The notes under the pieces are model-generated. The model ran no database searches, was not told the origin of the DNA, and was given only the letters and a program-made list of their open reading frames with translations. Below are positions 1-8,825 of a stretch of DNA of 64,000 nt, piece after piece. Where the stretch lies: assembly GCF_014204535.1 (NCBI RefSeq), contig NZ_JACHLR010000003.1, positions 62,001-126,000 on the forward strand, read 5' to 3'. Numbering within the stretch: position 1 is the first letter of the stretch; the number at the start of each line of letters is the position of its first letter. A program made the translations under genes and the position numbers. This DNA comes from Novosphingobium chloroacetimidivorans (lineage in GTDB: Bacteria; Pseudomonadota; Alphaproteobacteria; Sphingomonadales; Sphingomonadaceae).

Positions 1-2
1 TG

Positions 3-785
3 ACCGACGATCTGTACAGCGCCATTGCCGCGGGCGACAATCCGACCTGGGACGTGATGCTCCAGACGATGACGCCGGACGAGCTGGGCAAGCTCAGCTA
101 CAACCCGTTCGACGACACCAAGGAGTGGCTTGAAGTGCCGTTCCGCAAGATCGGCGAGTTGACGTTGAACCAGGTGCCGGAGAACTTCTTCCGCTGGACC
201 GAGCAATCCGCCTTCGCGCCTGCCAATCTGGTGCCCGGCATCGAGGCGTCGCCTGATCGCATGCTGCAGGGCCGCCTGTTCTCCTACTCCGACACCCAGC
301 GCTATCGCGTCGGCGCGAACGTGATGGACTTGCCGGTGAATAAGCCGCGCGTGCCGGTGGTGAACAACTACCAGGACGGACAACTCGACACCGCACTGGC
401 CAACAAGAAGGTCGACGTGAACTACTTCCCTTCGGTCCTCGATCCCAAGACCGTCGACCCGTCGTTCGCGCCGACGCCCTACAAGGTCGATGCGATCGCC
501 CGGACCGCGCCGATCTCGAAGACCGAACCGTTCGACCAGGCAGGCCAGTTCTATCGTTCGCTCAAGCCGGCGGACAAGGCCGACCTGGTCAAGAACCTGG
601 CGGGCGACCTTGGCGTGGTCACCTCGATGCGCACCAAGGTGGTCATGGTCAGCTACTTTACCCAGGCCGACCGTGACCTGGGTGCTCGGCTCGCGAAGGC
701 GGTCAAGGTGCCTATGGGCGAAGTCGAGCGTGCCGTGGCCGAATACACTGCCGCGGTCGACAAGCGCTATGCGGGGCAGCCGTGA
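3..785 (+). CDS. katA: Catalase, C-terminal part (5' end outside window)
   Basis: Monofunctional heme catalase, which breaks hydrogen peroxide into water and oxygen. Only about the last 260 residues are present, because the frame is already open at the first base. The family signatures are clear: a stretch reading NLVPGIEASPDRMLQGRLFSY, in which the Tyr of RLFSYSDTQRY is the proximal heme ligand, followed by the usual D-x-PVN segment. An ATG at 54 is internal and not the start. The C-terminal ~90 residues form the short helical tail of small-subunit catalases, so this is not the large flavodoxin-tailed class. The stop codon overlaps the start of the following ankyrin gene, so the two are very probably co-transcribed and co-translated. 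Which catalase clade it belongs to cannot be decided from this part. Confidence 0.93.
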   Translation, partial: TDDLYSAIAAGDNPTWDVMLQTMTPDELGKLSYNPFDDTKEWLEVPFRKIGELTLNQVPENFFRWTEQSAFAPANLVPGIEASPDRMLQGRLFSYSDTQRYRVGANVMDLPVNKPRVPVVNNYQDGQLDTALANKKVDVNYFPSVLDPKTVDPSFAPTPYKVDAIARTAPISKTEPFDQAGQFYRSLKPADKADLVKNLAGDLGVVTSMRTKVVMVSYFTQADRDLGARLAKAVKVPMGEVERAVAEYTAAVDKRYAGQP

Positions 786-1375
786 TGCCGTCGCTGCTGC
801 TCGCCTCGATCCTGGCTGCCTCCGCTCCGGCGGCGGCAGTCACGACGCCGCCATCGCCCAGCGCCTCCGCTTCCGCCGCGCTGCCATCACTGGAGCGGAG
901 GCAGGAGCTGCTATTCGAGGCGGCGAAGCTGGGCCGCGCCGACCTGATCCCGCTGCTGGTCCGGCAAGGCGCCGACGTGAACGCCTATGAGGGGCGCGGC
1001 TTCACGCCGCTGATCCTGGCAGCCTACAACGGCCAGGCCGCAGCGGTGGACGCACTGCTGAAAGCCGGTGCAGATCCATGCAAGGCGGACCGCAGCCAGG
1101 GCAACACCGCGCTGATGGGCGTCGCGTTCAAGGGCGACGATCGCATCGCCGCGATGCTTCTGCGCCAGACGTGCGACGTCGATGCCCGCAACAACGCAGG
1201 CCAGACGGCGCTGATGATGGCTGCGCTGTTCAACCGCACGCAGCAGGTCGGCATGTTGCTGAAGGCGGGTGCCGACCCGCAGGTGATCGATGCCGCGGGC
1301 CGCTCGGCCGCGAGCGTCGTGGCGGCACAGGGGAACACCGCTCTGGCAGAGCAGTTGGCCGCGCCGAAGCGATAG
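785..1375 (+). CDS. Exported ankyrin-repeat protein partnered with catalase
   Basis: Encodes 196 residues. The first ~25 form a signal peptide (MPSLLLASILAASAPAAA). It is followed by about four ankyrin repeats, seen in motifs such as GADVNAYEGRGFTPLILAAYNG and GQTALMMAALFN, each ending in a GADP-type turn. Ankyrin repeats are protein-binding modules. In Pseudomonas and Campylobacter an ankyrin protein encoded next to a catalase is needed for full catalase activity, probably by helping heme loading or protecting the enzyme. The overlap with the catalase stop (TGATG; an alternative GTG start lies at 782) supports the same role here. The export signal implies periplasmic action. Whether the catalase is also exported cannot be seen because its N-terminus is missing. 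Confidence 0.85.
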   Translation: MPSLLLASILAASAPAAAVTTPPSPSASASAALPSLERRQELLFEAAKLGRADLIPLLVRQGADVNAYEGRGFTPLILAAYNGQAAAVDALLKAGADPCKADRSQGNTALMGVAFKGDDRIAAMLLRQTCDVDARNNAGQTALMMAALFNRTQQVGMLLKAGADPQVIDAAGRSAASVVAAQGNTALAEQLAAPKR

Positions 1376-1471
1376 CCGCTTTGTCGGCGAGGGGCGGCCG
1401 ACCTGGATACCACTGACATGCTCCACGCCCTTGCATTCTTAGGGCAACGGCAAGTGGATGGAGCACCCCTT

Positions 1472-1500
1472 CGTCACCTTGAAACGAGTTCAGCGTGACG
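1472..1500. repeat. Short imperfect palindrome (CGTCAC...GTGACG family)
   Basis: Arms CGTCACCTTGAA and its near-complement ending in GTGACG form a 29-bp hairpin-capable element between the convergent ankyrin and CDC48 genes. Related elements occur at 15363-15498, 38957-39068 and 39433-39463, so this is one member of a dispersed REP-like family. Confidence 0.6.
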
Positions 1501-1534
1501 ATACTTTCCGAGTGAAGCGCTGGCCACAACGCGT

Positions 1535-1562
1535 GAAAGGCGGGGCACAAGCCCCGCCTTTC
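1535..1562. terminator. Bidirectional hairpin terminator candidate
   Basis: A perfect 12-bp stem (GAAAGGCGGGGC and its complement) closes a 4-nt loop, with A/T tracts at the stem ends. It sits 6 nt beyond the CDC48 stop codon and in the convergent gap, so it can serve the minus-strand CDC48 transcript and also the plus-strand catalase-ankyrin transcript. Confidence 0.7.
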
Positions 1563-1567
1563 GCACA

Positions 1568-3874
1568 TCAGTGGTCGTGCTTACGCTCGCGGCGGGGCTC
1601 GACCATGCCCGGGACGATGAAGCCGATCGGCTCGACTGCCATGGCGCGCTTCTTCAGCTCGCCCTTCATGCGGGCGTACTCTTCCTCCATCTCCACGGTC
1701 ACGGTGGCGCGGCTGTCCTCCAGCGCCTCGTCGAAGTCGGCACGATCGACGTTCATCACGTCCGAGCCCTTCTTGCGGATCGCGATCAGGCCGGCGCGGC
1801 GGACCACGTCTTCTAGGTCGGCACCGGTGAAGCGCTCGGTCGCGCGGGCGATGCGGCCAAGGTCGACATCGGACGCCAGCGGCATCTTGGACGTGTGAAT
1901 GCCCAGGATGTGCTCGCGCCCGGCCTCGTCGGGAGTGCCGACATAGACCAATTCGTCGAACCGGCCCGGCCGCAGCAGCGCCGGATCGACCAGCGCCGGG
2001 CGGTTGGTGGCACCGATCACCACGATCGACTGCATGTCCTCCATGCCGTCCATCTCGGCCAGCATGGTGTTGACCACGCGCGATGTCACTTGCGGCTCGC
2101 CCATGGAATTGCCACGCGCAGGCACCAGGCTGTCGATCTCGTCGATGAAGATCACGCAAGGTGCCACCTGACGCGCCCGGCTGAACAGCTTGGCGATCTG
2201 CTGCTCGCTCTCGCCGTACCACTTGCTGAGCAGGTCGGACGACTTGATCGAGATGAAGTTGGCTTCCGCCTCCTTCGCCACGGCCTTGGCCAGCAAGGTC
2301 TTGCCGGTGCCCGGAGGCCCATAGAGCAGGAAGCCCTTGGCCGGCCGGATGCCGAGGCGGTGGAAGCTCTCGGGGTTCTTCAGCGGCAGCTCGACACCTT
2401 CGCGCAGCTTGAGCTGGGCTTGGTCGAGTCCGCCGATATCGGCCCAGCCAATGTTGGGCACCTGCACCATGACCTCGCGCATCGCCGAGGGCTGCACGCG
2501 CTTCAAGGCCGCCAGAAAGTCGTCTCGACCGACCGACAGGCTTTCGAGGACCTCGGCCGGGATCGTGCGGGCTTCCAGGTCGAGCTTGGGCATGATCCGG
2601 CGCACGGCCTCGATCGCCGCCTCGCGAGCGAGCGCGGCAAGGTCGGCACCGACGAAGCCGTGCGTGGTGCGCGCGATCTCGTTCAGGTCCACGCCCTGCA
2701 GCGGCATGCCGCGGGTGTGGATGCCCAGGATCTCGCGCCGGCCGCTCTCGTCGGGCACGCCGATGACGATCTCGCGGTCGAACCGGCCGGGACGGCGCAA
2801 CGCTTCGTCGATCGCATCGGGCCGGTTGGTGGCGGCGATGACGACGACATGCGCGCGCGAGTTCAGCCCGTCCATCAAGGTCAGCAGCTGGGCGACCAGG
2901 CGCTTCTCCGCCTCGCCGTGGACCTGCGAACGCTTGGGCGCGATCGAGTCGATCTCGTCGATGAAGATGATCGCGGGACTGGACTTGCCCGCCTCCTCGA
3001 ACACCTCGCGCAGCGCCTTTTCGCTCTCGCCATAGCCCGAGCCCATGATCTCGGGCCCATTGATCGAGTGGAACGTCGCGTCGCTCTCGTTCGCCACGGC
3101 TTGCGCCAGGCGCGTCTTGCCCGTCCCCGGCGGGCCGTGCAGCAGGACGCCCTTGGGCGGATCGACGCCCAGGCGGGTAAAGAGCTCAGGGTAGCGCAGC
3201 GGCAGCTCGACCATCTCGCGCAGCTGGCGAATGGTGTCGGACATGCCGCCGACGTCGTCGTAGTTGATGTCACCGCGCGGGCTTTGCGCTTCCTCGTAGA
3301 CTTCGCGCAGCTCGACCTCGGTGTTCTCGTCGATATGGACGATGCCCCTGGGCACGGTCGACACGACGTTGAGGCGGATCTGCGTCAGCGAATAGGCCGG
3401 CGCGTTGAACATGCGGCGCAGCTGCGGCGGCAGGTCGGCGACCTGCTGCTGGCCGGTGGTGGCGACAAGATCGCCCTGCATCATCGGCCGCTGGAAGAAA
3501 TTGCGCTTCAGCGCCTGCGCCGGGCCCTGCAGCCGCATCTCCTTGTGCGCCGGCGCGAAGACGACGCGCTGGGCCGGGCGCGACTCCGCCTTGGCGACCT
3601 TCACGTGCTCGCCCGAACCCACTTCGGCGTTGCCGCGCTGCAAACCATCGAGGCGGATCACCTGCAGCTCCTCGTCCTCGGGATAGCCGAGCACGGCGCG
3701 CGCCACGGTGGTGGACTTGCCGGTGATCTCCAGCACGTCCCCTTCCAGCGCGCCGAGGGCGGACAGGGACGCGCGCGACAGGCGAGCGATGCCGTGCCCG
3801 CTCTCTTCCTGGCGAGCCGCTGCGACCTGCAGCTTGATCGTCCTGTCTTCCGTCTGGACCGCGGCTTCCGCCAT
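1568..3874 (-). CDS. CDC48/p97-type AAA+ ATPase
   Basis: Encodes 768 residues. The start ATG at 3874 is preceded by an AAGGGA ribosome site. A longer open frame to 4000 has no good start signal and lacks family similarity in the extra part. The N-domain (about residues 1-190) resembles the CDC48 double-psi barrel. D1 has Walker A GPPGTGKT at 247-254 and Walker B IIFIDE at 302-307. D2 has Walker A at 519-526 and Walker B at 574-579. Both have RPGRFD arginine-finger segments. Archaeal and eukaryotic members unfold substrates for proteasomes or membrane extraction. Bacterial members like this are common in Sphingomonadales but their substrates are not known. The C-terminus ends RKHDH and lacks the HbYX proteasome-docking tail. 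It stands alone in its transcription unit. Role: protein unfoldase, inferred from the family. Confidence 0.92.
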   Translation of the reverse strand: MAEAAVQTEDRTIKLQVAAARQEESGHGIARLSRASLSALGALEGDVLEITGKSTTVARAVLGYPEDEELQVIRLDGLQRGNAEVGSGEHVKVAKAESRPAQRVVFAPAHKEMRLQGPAQALKRNFFQRPMMQGDLVATTGQQQVADLPPQLRRMFNAPAYSLTQIRLNVVSTVPRGIVHIDENTEVELREVYEEAQSPRGDINYDDVGGMSDTIRQLREMVELPLRYPELFTRLGVDPPKGVLLHGPPGTGKTRLAQAVANESDATFHSINGPEIMGSGYGESEKALREVFEEAGKSSPAIIFIDEIDSIAPKRSQVHGEAEKRLVAQLLTLMDGLNSRAHVVVIAATNRPDAIDEALRRPGRFDREIVIGVPDESGRREILGIHTRGMPLQGVDLNEIARTTHGFVGADLAALAREAAIEAVRRIMPKLDLEARTIPAEVLESLSVGRDDFLAALKRVQPSAMREVMVQVPNIGWADIGGLDQAQLKLREGVELPLKNPESFHRLGIRPAKGFLLYGPPGTGKTLLAKAVAKEAEANFISIKSSDLLSKWYGESEQQIAKLFSRARQVAPCVIFIDEIDSLVPARGNSMGEPQVTSRVVNTMLAEMDGMEDMQSIVVIGATNRPALVDPALLRPGRFDELVYVGTPDEAGREHILGIHTSKMPLASDVDLGRIARATERFTGADLEDVVRRAGLIAIRKKGSDVMNVDRADFDEALEDSRATVTVEMEEEYARMKGELKKRAMAVEPIGFIVPGMVEPRRERKHDH

Positions 3875-4439
3875 CGCAATTCCCTTCCCTCGGTAAGCGG
3901 CCCGCCCCGGGCCTGACGCCGAGCTAGGAACGAGAGTCGGCGATTGCAAACCAATGGGTGGAAGGTGGGCTCGGTTCCGAGCAAGCGCGCGAGCGTGCAC
4001 CCGCTCGAAAGCCGGGCGCGGGAAGGCAAGAAAAAAGGCCCGATCGTTACCGACCGGGCCATGGAAGTTTTGGGAGAGGATGCCTGAAAGGCACTTTCGA
4101 TATGCCGTTCACGCCCTTTTTGTGCAAGTGCGAAAACTTTCAGTACAGTTGCGCAAACTGCATCCGATCGCCCGCGCGACGCAGCCAACCGAGCAAGACA
4201 GGGGGCCGCAGGAGGTTCACCGCCCTTGCAGGGCAAGCAATGTGCTTAAACTGTGGGCATGCCTGGTGAACTTTGTTGCTGTGGTGAGGGGCGGTCTCGC
4301 CACTTTGCTGCATCGCAGCAGAGAACGATGTCCCAGTGTCCGTGCACCGCTTTCGGAACTGGACCCGGCCCCGCTCCTTCGGCTATCGGCGCCGCAAAGC
4401 ATTGCAGCGCAGCAGGCGCATGACACGGGAGCCCGCACG
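3875..4439. other. 565-bp divergent intergenic region
   Basis: Lies between the divergently read CDC48 and scoA genes, so it must hold both promoters. It contains a strong minus-strand intrinsic terminator and an upstream promoter-like element, described separately as a small RNA candidate. The rest has only short open frames without convincing ribosome sites. One reads a cysteine-rich 55-residue peptide from 4102 and is judged unlikely to be real. Confidence 0.6.
4031..4093 (-). ncRNA. Candidate ~62-nt small RNA with CU-rich anti-Shine-Dalgarno stretch
   Basis: Read on the minus strand, a promoter-like TTGCAC (4122-4127), 17 nt, CATATC (4099-4104) places a start near 4092. The transcript would open with a hairpin TGCCT-TTC-AGGCA (4081-4093), then an unpaired UCCUCUCCCA (4071-4080), then a terminator. 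The terminator (4031-4060) has a 10-bp stem with one G-U pair, a GTAA loop and six U residues. Hairpin, CU-rich single strand and terminator is the layout of several alphaproteobacterial trans-acting sRNAs that mask ribosome sites. It could instead be an attenuator in a long CDC48 leader, because CDC48 starts 157 nt further on. No homology search was possible. Confidence 0.5.
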
Positions 4440-5159
4440 ATGAAGAAGCTCTACCCCGATGCCACGGCCGCGCTGGACGGCCTCTTGCGCGACGGCCTGC
4501 TGATCGCGAGCGGCGGCTTCGGACTTTGCGGCCTGCCCGAGCGGCTGCTGGACGCGGTGCGCGACAGCGGGGTCAAGAACCTGACGTTCGCCAGCAACAA
4601 TGCCGGGATTGACAACGAAGGCATCGGCAAGCTGCTACGCACCAGGCAAGTCAGCAAGATGATCTCGTCCTACGTGGGCGAGAACAAGGAGTTCGAGCGC
4701 CAATACCTCTCCGGCGAGCTGGAGGTGGAGTTCTGCCCGCAGGGCACCCTGGCCGAGCGCATGCGAGCCGGCGGCGCCGGCATTCCCGGCTTCTACACCA
4801 AGACCGGCGTCGGCACCCTGATCGCCGAGGGCAAGGAGACGAAGGTCTTCAACGGCCCGAATGGCGAAGAGGAATACGTGCTGGAACAGGGCATCTTCGC
4901 CGACCTGGCGCTGGTGAAGGCGTGGAAGGCGGACGAGACCGGCAACGTCGTGTTTCGCAAGACCGCACGCAACTTCAACGTGCCGGCCGCCACCTGCGGC
5001 AAGGTCTGCGTGGTCGAGGTGGAGGAGATCGTGCCGGTGGGCAGCCTCGATCCCGATGCCATCCACTTGCCGGGCGTCTACGTCCAGCGCCTGGTCCTGG
5101 GCGCGCCTTACGACAAGAAGATCGAGTTCACCACGACCCGTGAGAGGGAGACCGCCTGA
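4440..5159 (+). CDS. scoA: 3-oxoacid (succinyl-CoA:acetoacetate) CoA-transferase, subunit A
   Basis: Encodes 239 residues, the usual length for the alpha subunit. It begins [19 protein letters not shown] and carries the family pattern [16 protein letters not shown] near residues 20-36, then the glycine-rich segment [15 protein letters not shown]. With subunit B it moves CoA from succinyl-CoA to acetoacetate (or a similar 3-oxoacid) in ketone-body use or at the end of aromatic breakdown (beta-ketoadipate). The start ATG at 4440 was chosen because similarity begins there; a 162-codon upstream extension of the frame is unrelated. Its stop overlaps the scoB start (TGATG), so the two subunits are translationally coupled. 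Which 3-oxoacid is the main substrate cannot be told from sequence. Confidence 0.92.
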   Translation: MKKLYPDATAALDGLLRDGLLIASGGFGLCGLPERLLDAVRDSGVKNLTFASNNAGIDNEGIGKLLRTRQVSKMISSYVGENKEFERQYLSGELEVEFCPQGTLAERMRAGGAGIPGFYTKTGVGTLIAEGKETKVFNGPNGEEEYVLEQGIFADLALVKAWKADETGNVVFRKTARNFNVPAATCGKVCVVEVEEIVPVGSLDPDAIHLPGVYVQRLVLGAPYDKKIEFTTTRERETA

Positions 5160-5794
5160 TGAGCTGGAATCGCGACCAGATGGCCGCCCGCGCCGCGCAG
5201 GAATTGCAGGACGGCTTCTACGTGAACCTCGGCATCGGCATCCCGACGCTCGTCGCCAACCACGTGCCCGCGGGCATGACGGTGACGCTCCAGTCGGAGA
5301 ACGGCATGCTGGGCATCGGCCCGTTCCCCTATCCCGACGAGGTCGATGCCGACCTGATCAACGCCGGCAAGCAGACCGTGAGCGAACTGCCGCACTCGGC
5401 CTACTTCGATAGCGCGCAGAGCTTCGCGATGATCCGCGGCGGCCACATCGATCTCGCCGTGCTGGGCGCGATGGAGATCGCGCAGAACGGCGACATCGCC
5501 AACTGGATGATCCCGGGCAAGATGATCAAGGGCATGGGCGGCGCCATGGACCTCGTTGCCGGGGTCAAGAAGATCATCGTCGTCATGGAGCACACCGCCA
5601 AGGACGGCAGCCCCAAGTTCATCCCGGCCTGCACGCTGCCGCTCACCGGCAGGAACGTGGTGGACATGATCGTCACCGACTTGTGCGTCTTCGCGCGACC
5701 GGACCACGCGAGCCCCTTCAGGCTGGTGGAACTAGCGCCCGGCGTGACCGCGGACGAAGTGGCGGCGAAGACGACGGCGCACTACGAAAGCTGA
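5159..5794 (+). CDS. scoB: 3-oxoacid CoA-transferase, subunit B
   Basis: Encodes 211 residues. The motif [14 protein letters not shown] holds the catalytic glutamate (the E of SENG, near residue 47), which forms the enzyme-CoA thioester. [14 protein letters not shown] is also typical of the beta subunit. It starts inside the scoA stop codon. Together the subunits form the heterotetrameric cytosolic enzyme. The glutathione peroxidase gene follows 128 nt later and need not be in the same unit. Confidence 0.93.
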   Translation: MSWNRDQMAARAAQELQDGFYVNLGIGIPTLVANHVPAGMTVTLQSENGMLGIGPFPYPDEVDADLINAGKQTVSELPHSAYFDSAQSFAMIRGGHIDLAVLGAMEIAQNGDIANWMIPGKMIKGMGGAMDLVAGVKKIIVVMEHTAKDGSPKFIPACTLPLTGRNVVDMIVTDLCVFARPDHASPFRLVELAPGVTADEVAAKTTAHYES

Positions 5795-5922
5795 GGCTTG
5801 GTCGCCCGCCTCGATCGAGCCGAGCGGAGTGTATGCACGCGGGCGTTGCGCCAGGCAGCTAGCGTCTTGCCGCCGTCATGCCGGCGCTCCATACCCCTCG
5901 CGCAACCTACGGGAGATTGAAC

Positions 5923-6468
5923 ATGGCCGACCTCGCCACCATCGCGCTGACCCGCATCGACGGCAAGCCCGACACCCTCGCGCAGCATGCCGGCAAGGTG
6001 CTGCTGGTGGTGAACGTCGCGTCCAAGTGCGGCCTCACGCCGCAGTACGAGGGCCTGGAAAAGCTCTACGAAACCTACAAAGATCGCGGCTTCGAAGTGC
6101 TCGGCTTCCCGGCCAACGACTTCGGCGCGCAGGAACCCGGCACGCACGAGGAGATCGTCGAGTTCTGCCAGCTGAACTACGGCGTTTCGTTCCCGCTCTT
6201 CGCCAAGGCCGACGTGACCGGCCCGGCCAAGCAGCCGCTCTATGCCGCGCTGATCGAAGCCGTGCCTGGCAAGCAGGGCGATGTCGAAAGCATGAAGGAG
6301 CGCTTCAAGGGCTATGGCATGACGCCCAACGAGGATCCCGAAGTGCTGTGGAACTTCGAGAAGTTCCTGATCGGCAAGGATGGGACGGTGGTCGGCCGTT
6401 TCGCGCCGGCGATGACGCCCGAGGACCCGGCGCTGGTGGCAGCGATCGAGGCCGAACTGGCGAAGTAG
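5923..6468 (+). CDS. Glutathione peroxidase family thiol peroxidase
   Basis: Encodes 181 residues from ATG 5923, which has a GGGAG ribosome site (the frame is open further upstream to 5878 but without a better start). The peroxidatic cysteine is in NVASKCG (residue 36), in place of selenocysteine. The tetrad glutamine is in FGAQEPG (residue 70), and the Trp-Asn pair is in LWNFEKFLIG. It reduces hydrogen or lipid peroxides using thioredoxin or glutathione in the cytosol. One oddity is that the normally conserved FPCNQF segment reads FPANDF, so the usual Cys and Gln there are lost. This leaves the core tetrad intact but may change the resolving chemistry. Confidence 0.9.
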   Translation: MADLATIALTRIDGKPDTLAQHAGKVLLVVNVASKCGLTPQYEGLEKLYETYKDRGFEVLGFPANDFGAQEPGTHEEIVEFCQLNYGVSFPLFAKADVTGPAKQPLYAALIEAVPGKQGDVESMKERFKGYGMTPNEDPEVLWNFEKFLIGKDGTVVGRFAPAMTPEDPALVAAIEAELAK

Positions 6469-6525
6469 GCAGCGCCGTCAGGAATACCTGCTCGCGTTCC
6501 ACTGCCCGCCCGGTACAATATACCA

Positions 6526-6608
6526 CGTCGTCCCCGCGCAGGCGGGGACCCCGCTTCTCTCTTCGACGTTAAACAGGAAAGCGCCCCCCGCATGCACGGG
6601 GACGACGG
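6526..6608. repeat. Dispersed palindrome, GTCCCCGC-type arms
   Basis: Begins CGTCGTCCCCGCGCAGGCGG and ends in a near-complement reaching GGGGACGACG, with a GACCCCGCTT core. It lies between the convergent peroxidase and sulfurtransferase genes. It belongs to the same family as 12675-12766, 17528-17616, 18628-18719, 22087-22175 and 23541-23695. Confidence 0.75.
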
Positions 6609-6667
6609 ATGTCGGTCAAGTAGGTGCAGGACGGTCAGGGAGCACCCGTCGCCGTCCGGCGTGGAGG

Positions 6668-7519
6668 CTACCTTTCCACCGGACGCGAGGGATCGCTCGT
6701 CCACTCGCTCCATGATCCGGGATAGAGCCGCCCGCCTTTCAGGCCCGCCACTTCCATCGCCAGCAGGTTGTGGCACGCGGTCACGCCTGAGCCGCATTGC
6801 AGCACTGCCTGCTCAGGCGTCTTGCCGTTCAGCGCTGTCCCGAACGCCTCCGCCAGTTCCGCAGGCTTCTTCAAGCGCCCATTCGCATCGTAGTTGTCAC
6901 GGTAGAAGCGGTTGCTCGCACCCGGAATGTGCCCGGACACCGTATCGAGCGGATGCGGCGCGCCGGCAAAGCGCTGCGCATCGCGCGCGTCGATGACCTG
7001 CAGTTCGCCAGTGCCGATATTCGCCAGCACCTCGCGCGCGGTGATCGGCTGTCCGACCAGCGGCTCGCCCAGCATGAAGTCGCCCTCGCGCACCGGTCCG
7101 GGTTCGCCGGACTCGGACGGCAGGTCGGCGTCGCCCCAGGCCTGCCGCCCGCCATCGAGCACCGCGACCGCGCCATGGCCCAGCCATCGCAGCATCCACC
7201 ACAGCCGCGCGGCGTAGATCCCGCCGTTGCCGTCGTAGGCGATGACCTGCTGTCCCGACTTCAGCCCGAAGCCTCGCATCGTCGCCGCGAAGGCGGTGCG
7301 CGCCGGCAGCGGGTGGCGTCCGTTGCTGCCGGTCACTTCGCCCGATAGATCGAGTTCGAGATCCAGATAGCGGGCCCCCGGCAGGTGCGCCTCCAGATAC
7401 AGCGCCCGTCCCCGATCGGGATCGCCGAGGTCGAACTCGCAATCGAGCACCAGCACGTCGGCCCCGCGCGCCAGCATCGCGCGCAGGTCCTCCACTTGGG
7501 CGATCGTCTCGTACGTCAT
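6668..7519 (-). CDS. sseA: 3-mercaptopyruvate/thiosulfate sulfurtransferase
   Basis: Encodes 283 residues with two tandem rhodanese domains: an inactive N-terminal one (about 1-135) and a catalytic C-terminal one (about 155-283). The active loop is CGSGVTA with the persulfide cysteine at 242. The G-S-G-V form is typical of mercaptopyruvate sulfurtransferases, whereas thiosulfate sulfurtransferases have a more basic loop. It moves sulfur from 3-mercaptopyruvate to thiols or cyanide in cysteine breakdown. It sits 24 nt downstream of metK on the same strand, so a link with sulfur-amino-acid metabolism is plausible. Confidence 0.9.
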   Translation of the reverse strand: MTYETIAQVEDLRAMLARGADVLVLDCEFDLGDPDRGRALYLEAHLPGARYLDLELDLSGEVTGSNGRHPLPARTAFAATMRGFGLKSGQQVIAYDGNGGIYAARLWWMLRWLGHGAVAVLDGGRQAWGDADLPSESGEPGPVREGDFMLGEPLVGQPITAREVLANIGTGELQVIDARDAQRFAGAPHPLDTVSGHIPGASNRFYRDNYDANGRLKKPAELAEAFGTALNGKTPEQAVLQCGSGVTACHNLLAMEVAGLKGGRLYPGSWSEWTSDPSRPVER

Positions 7520-7543
7520 GCGATCACCCTTCCATCGCCAATC

Positions 7544-8788
7544 CTACTCGGCGGGTTCGAGCTTGTCCGTCCGGGCTGCCACCGCCGCGGTGAGCGCATC
7601 GCCAAGGTTCGTGCGCTCCCACGGGAACAGCTCGCCTTCGGGCTTGCGGCCGAAGTGGCCATAAGCGGCGGTCGGACGGTAGATCGGCTTGTTCAGGCCA
7701 AGGCCGACGCGGATGCCGCGTGGGGTGAGACCGCCCAGCTTGTCCGCCGCCACTTGCACGATCGCTGCCTCTAGCACTTCGTCCGGCACGGTGCCGGTGC
7801 CATGCGTGTCGACATAGAGAGACAGCGGCTTGGAGACGCCGATCGCATAGGAGACCTGGATCGTGCAGCGCGCCGCCAGCCCTGCGGCGACGACGTTCTT
7901 GGCGAGGTAGCGGGTGACATAGGCAGCCGAGCGGTCGACCTTGGTCGGGTCCTTGCCCGAGAACGCACCGCCGCCATGAGGCGAGGCGCCGCCATAGGTG
8001 TCGACGATGATCTTGCGGCCGGTCAGGCCTGCGTCGCCATCGGGGCCGCCGATCACGAAGCTGCCGGTCGGGTTGATGTGGTAGACGGTCTGCTCGCTCA
8101 GCAGTTCGGCCGGCAGCACGTCGGCCACGACCTTCTTCACATAGGCTTTGAGCTCGGCTTCCTGCTCGCCCTCGTCGTAGCCTTCCTTGTGCTGGGTCGA
8201 AACGACGATCGCGGTGGCCGCGACCGGACGACCATCGACGAAGCGCAGGGTGACCTGGCTCTTGGCGTCGGGCTCCAGGAACGGCGCCGCGCCGGAATGG
8301 CGGTCGGCGGCCATGCGGTGCAGGATCTTGTGGCTGTAGTCGAGCGTCGCCGGCATCAGGTCGGGCGTCTCGTCGCAAGCGAAGCCGAACATGATGCCCT
8401 GGTCGCCAGCGCCCTCGTCCTTGTTACCGCTGGCATCGACGCCCTGTGCGATGTGGGCCGACTGGGCGTGCAGATTGTTCGAGAAGTCGAACGTCTTCCA
8501 GTGGAAGCCATCCTGCTCGTAACCGATGTCGCGCACCACGGCTCGCACGGTGTCTTCGATCTCCTGCAGCGCGCCCTCGGCCCACTTGCCGTTCTCGAAC
8601 ACGCCCTTGCAGCGGATCTCGCCCGCCAGGACGACCTTCTGCGTCGTCGTCAGCGTCTCGCAGGCGATCCGCGCCTCGGGATCCTTGCTGAGGAACAGGT
8701 CGACGATCGCGTCGGAGATCTGGTCCGCGACCTTGTCGGGGTGACCCTCGGCAACGCTTTCGGAGGTGAAGACATAATCGCTACGCAT
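7544..8788 (-). CDS. metK: S-adenosylmethionine synthetase
   Basis: Encodes 414 residues, slightly longer than the ~385 of many bacteria, as is usual in alphaproteobacteria. Hallmarks are the N-terminal [18 protein letters not shown] (ATP/methionine site), [10 protein letters not shown] in the middle, and the phosphate loop [16 protein letters not shown]. It makes AdoMet from ATP and methionine in the cytosol. Only 37 nt separate it from the lnt stop, and that gap holds a perfect 18-bp palindrome, so metK probably has its own regulated promoter rather than relying on lnt. The sulfurtransferase gene follows closely. Confidence 0.97.
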   Translation of the reverse strand: MRSDYVFTSESVAEGHPDKVADQISDAIVDLFLSKDPEARIACETLTTTQKVVLAGEIRCKGVFENGKWAEGALQEIEDTVRAVVRDIGYEQDGFHWKTFDFSNNLHAQSAHIAQGVDASGNKDEGAGDQGIMFGFACDETPDLMPATLDYSHKILHRMAADRHSGAAPFLEPDAKSQVTLRFVDGRPVAATAIVVSTQHKEGYDEGEQEAELKAYVKKVVADVLPAELLSEQTVYHINPTGSFVIGGPDGDAGLTGRKIIVDTYGGASPHGGGAFSGKDPTKVDRSAAYVTRYLAKNVVAAGLAARCTIQVSYAIGVSKPLSLYVDTHGTGTVPDEVLEAAIVQVAADKLGGLTPRGIRVGLGLNKPIYRPTAAYGHFGRKPEGELFPWERTNLGDALTAAVAARTDKLEPAE

Positions 8789-8800
8789 CGGTCACCATCA

Positions 8801-8818
8801 TATAAAGAAATCTTTATA
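8801..8818. promoter_or_regulatory. Palindromic operator-like site upstream of metK
   Basis: TATAAAGA-AA-TCTTTATA is a perfect 8+8 inverted repeat, AT-rich in otherwise GC-rich DNA, 12 nt upstream of the metK ATG. The position and the form resemble sites of SahR-type ArsR-family regulators, which control methionine-cycle genes in Proteobacteria in response to S-adenosylhomocysteine. The link to SahR is from memory of the motif style and is inference. The palindrome itself is certain. Confidence 0.65.
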
Positions 8819-8825
8819 GGTGGGA

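Noticed and set aside
4102..4269. Cysteine-rich 55-residue frame (CKC, CANC, CLNC)
   Set aside because: No ribosome site, runs over the sRNA promoter region, and has no coherent fold. The cysteines look like chance in this frame.
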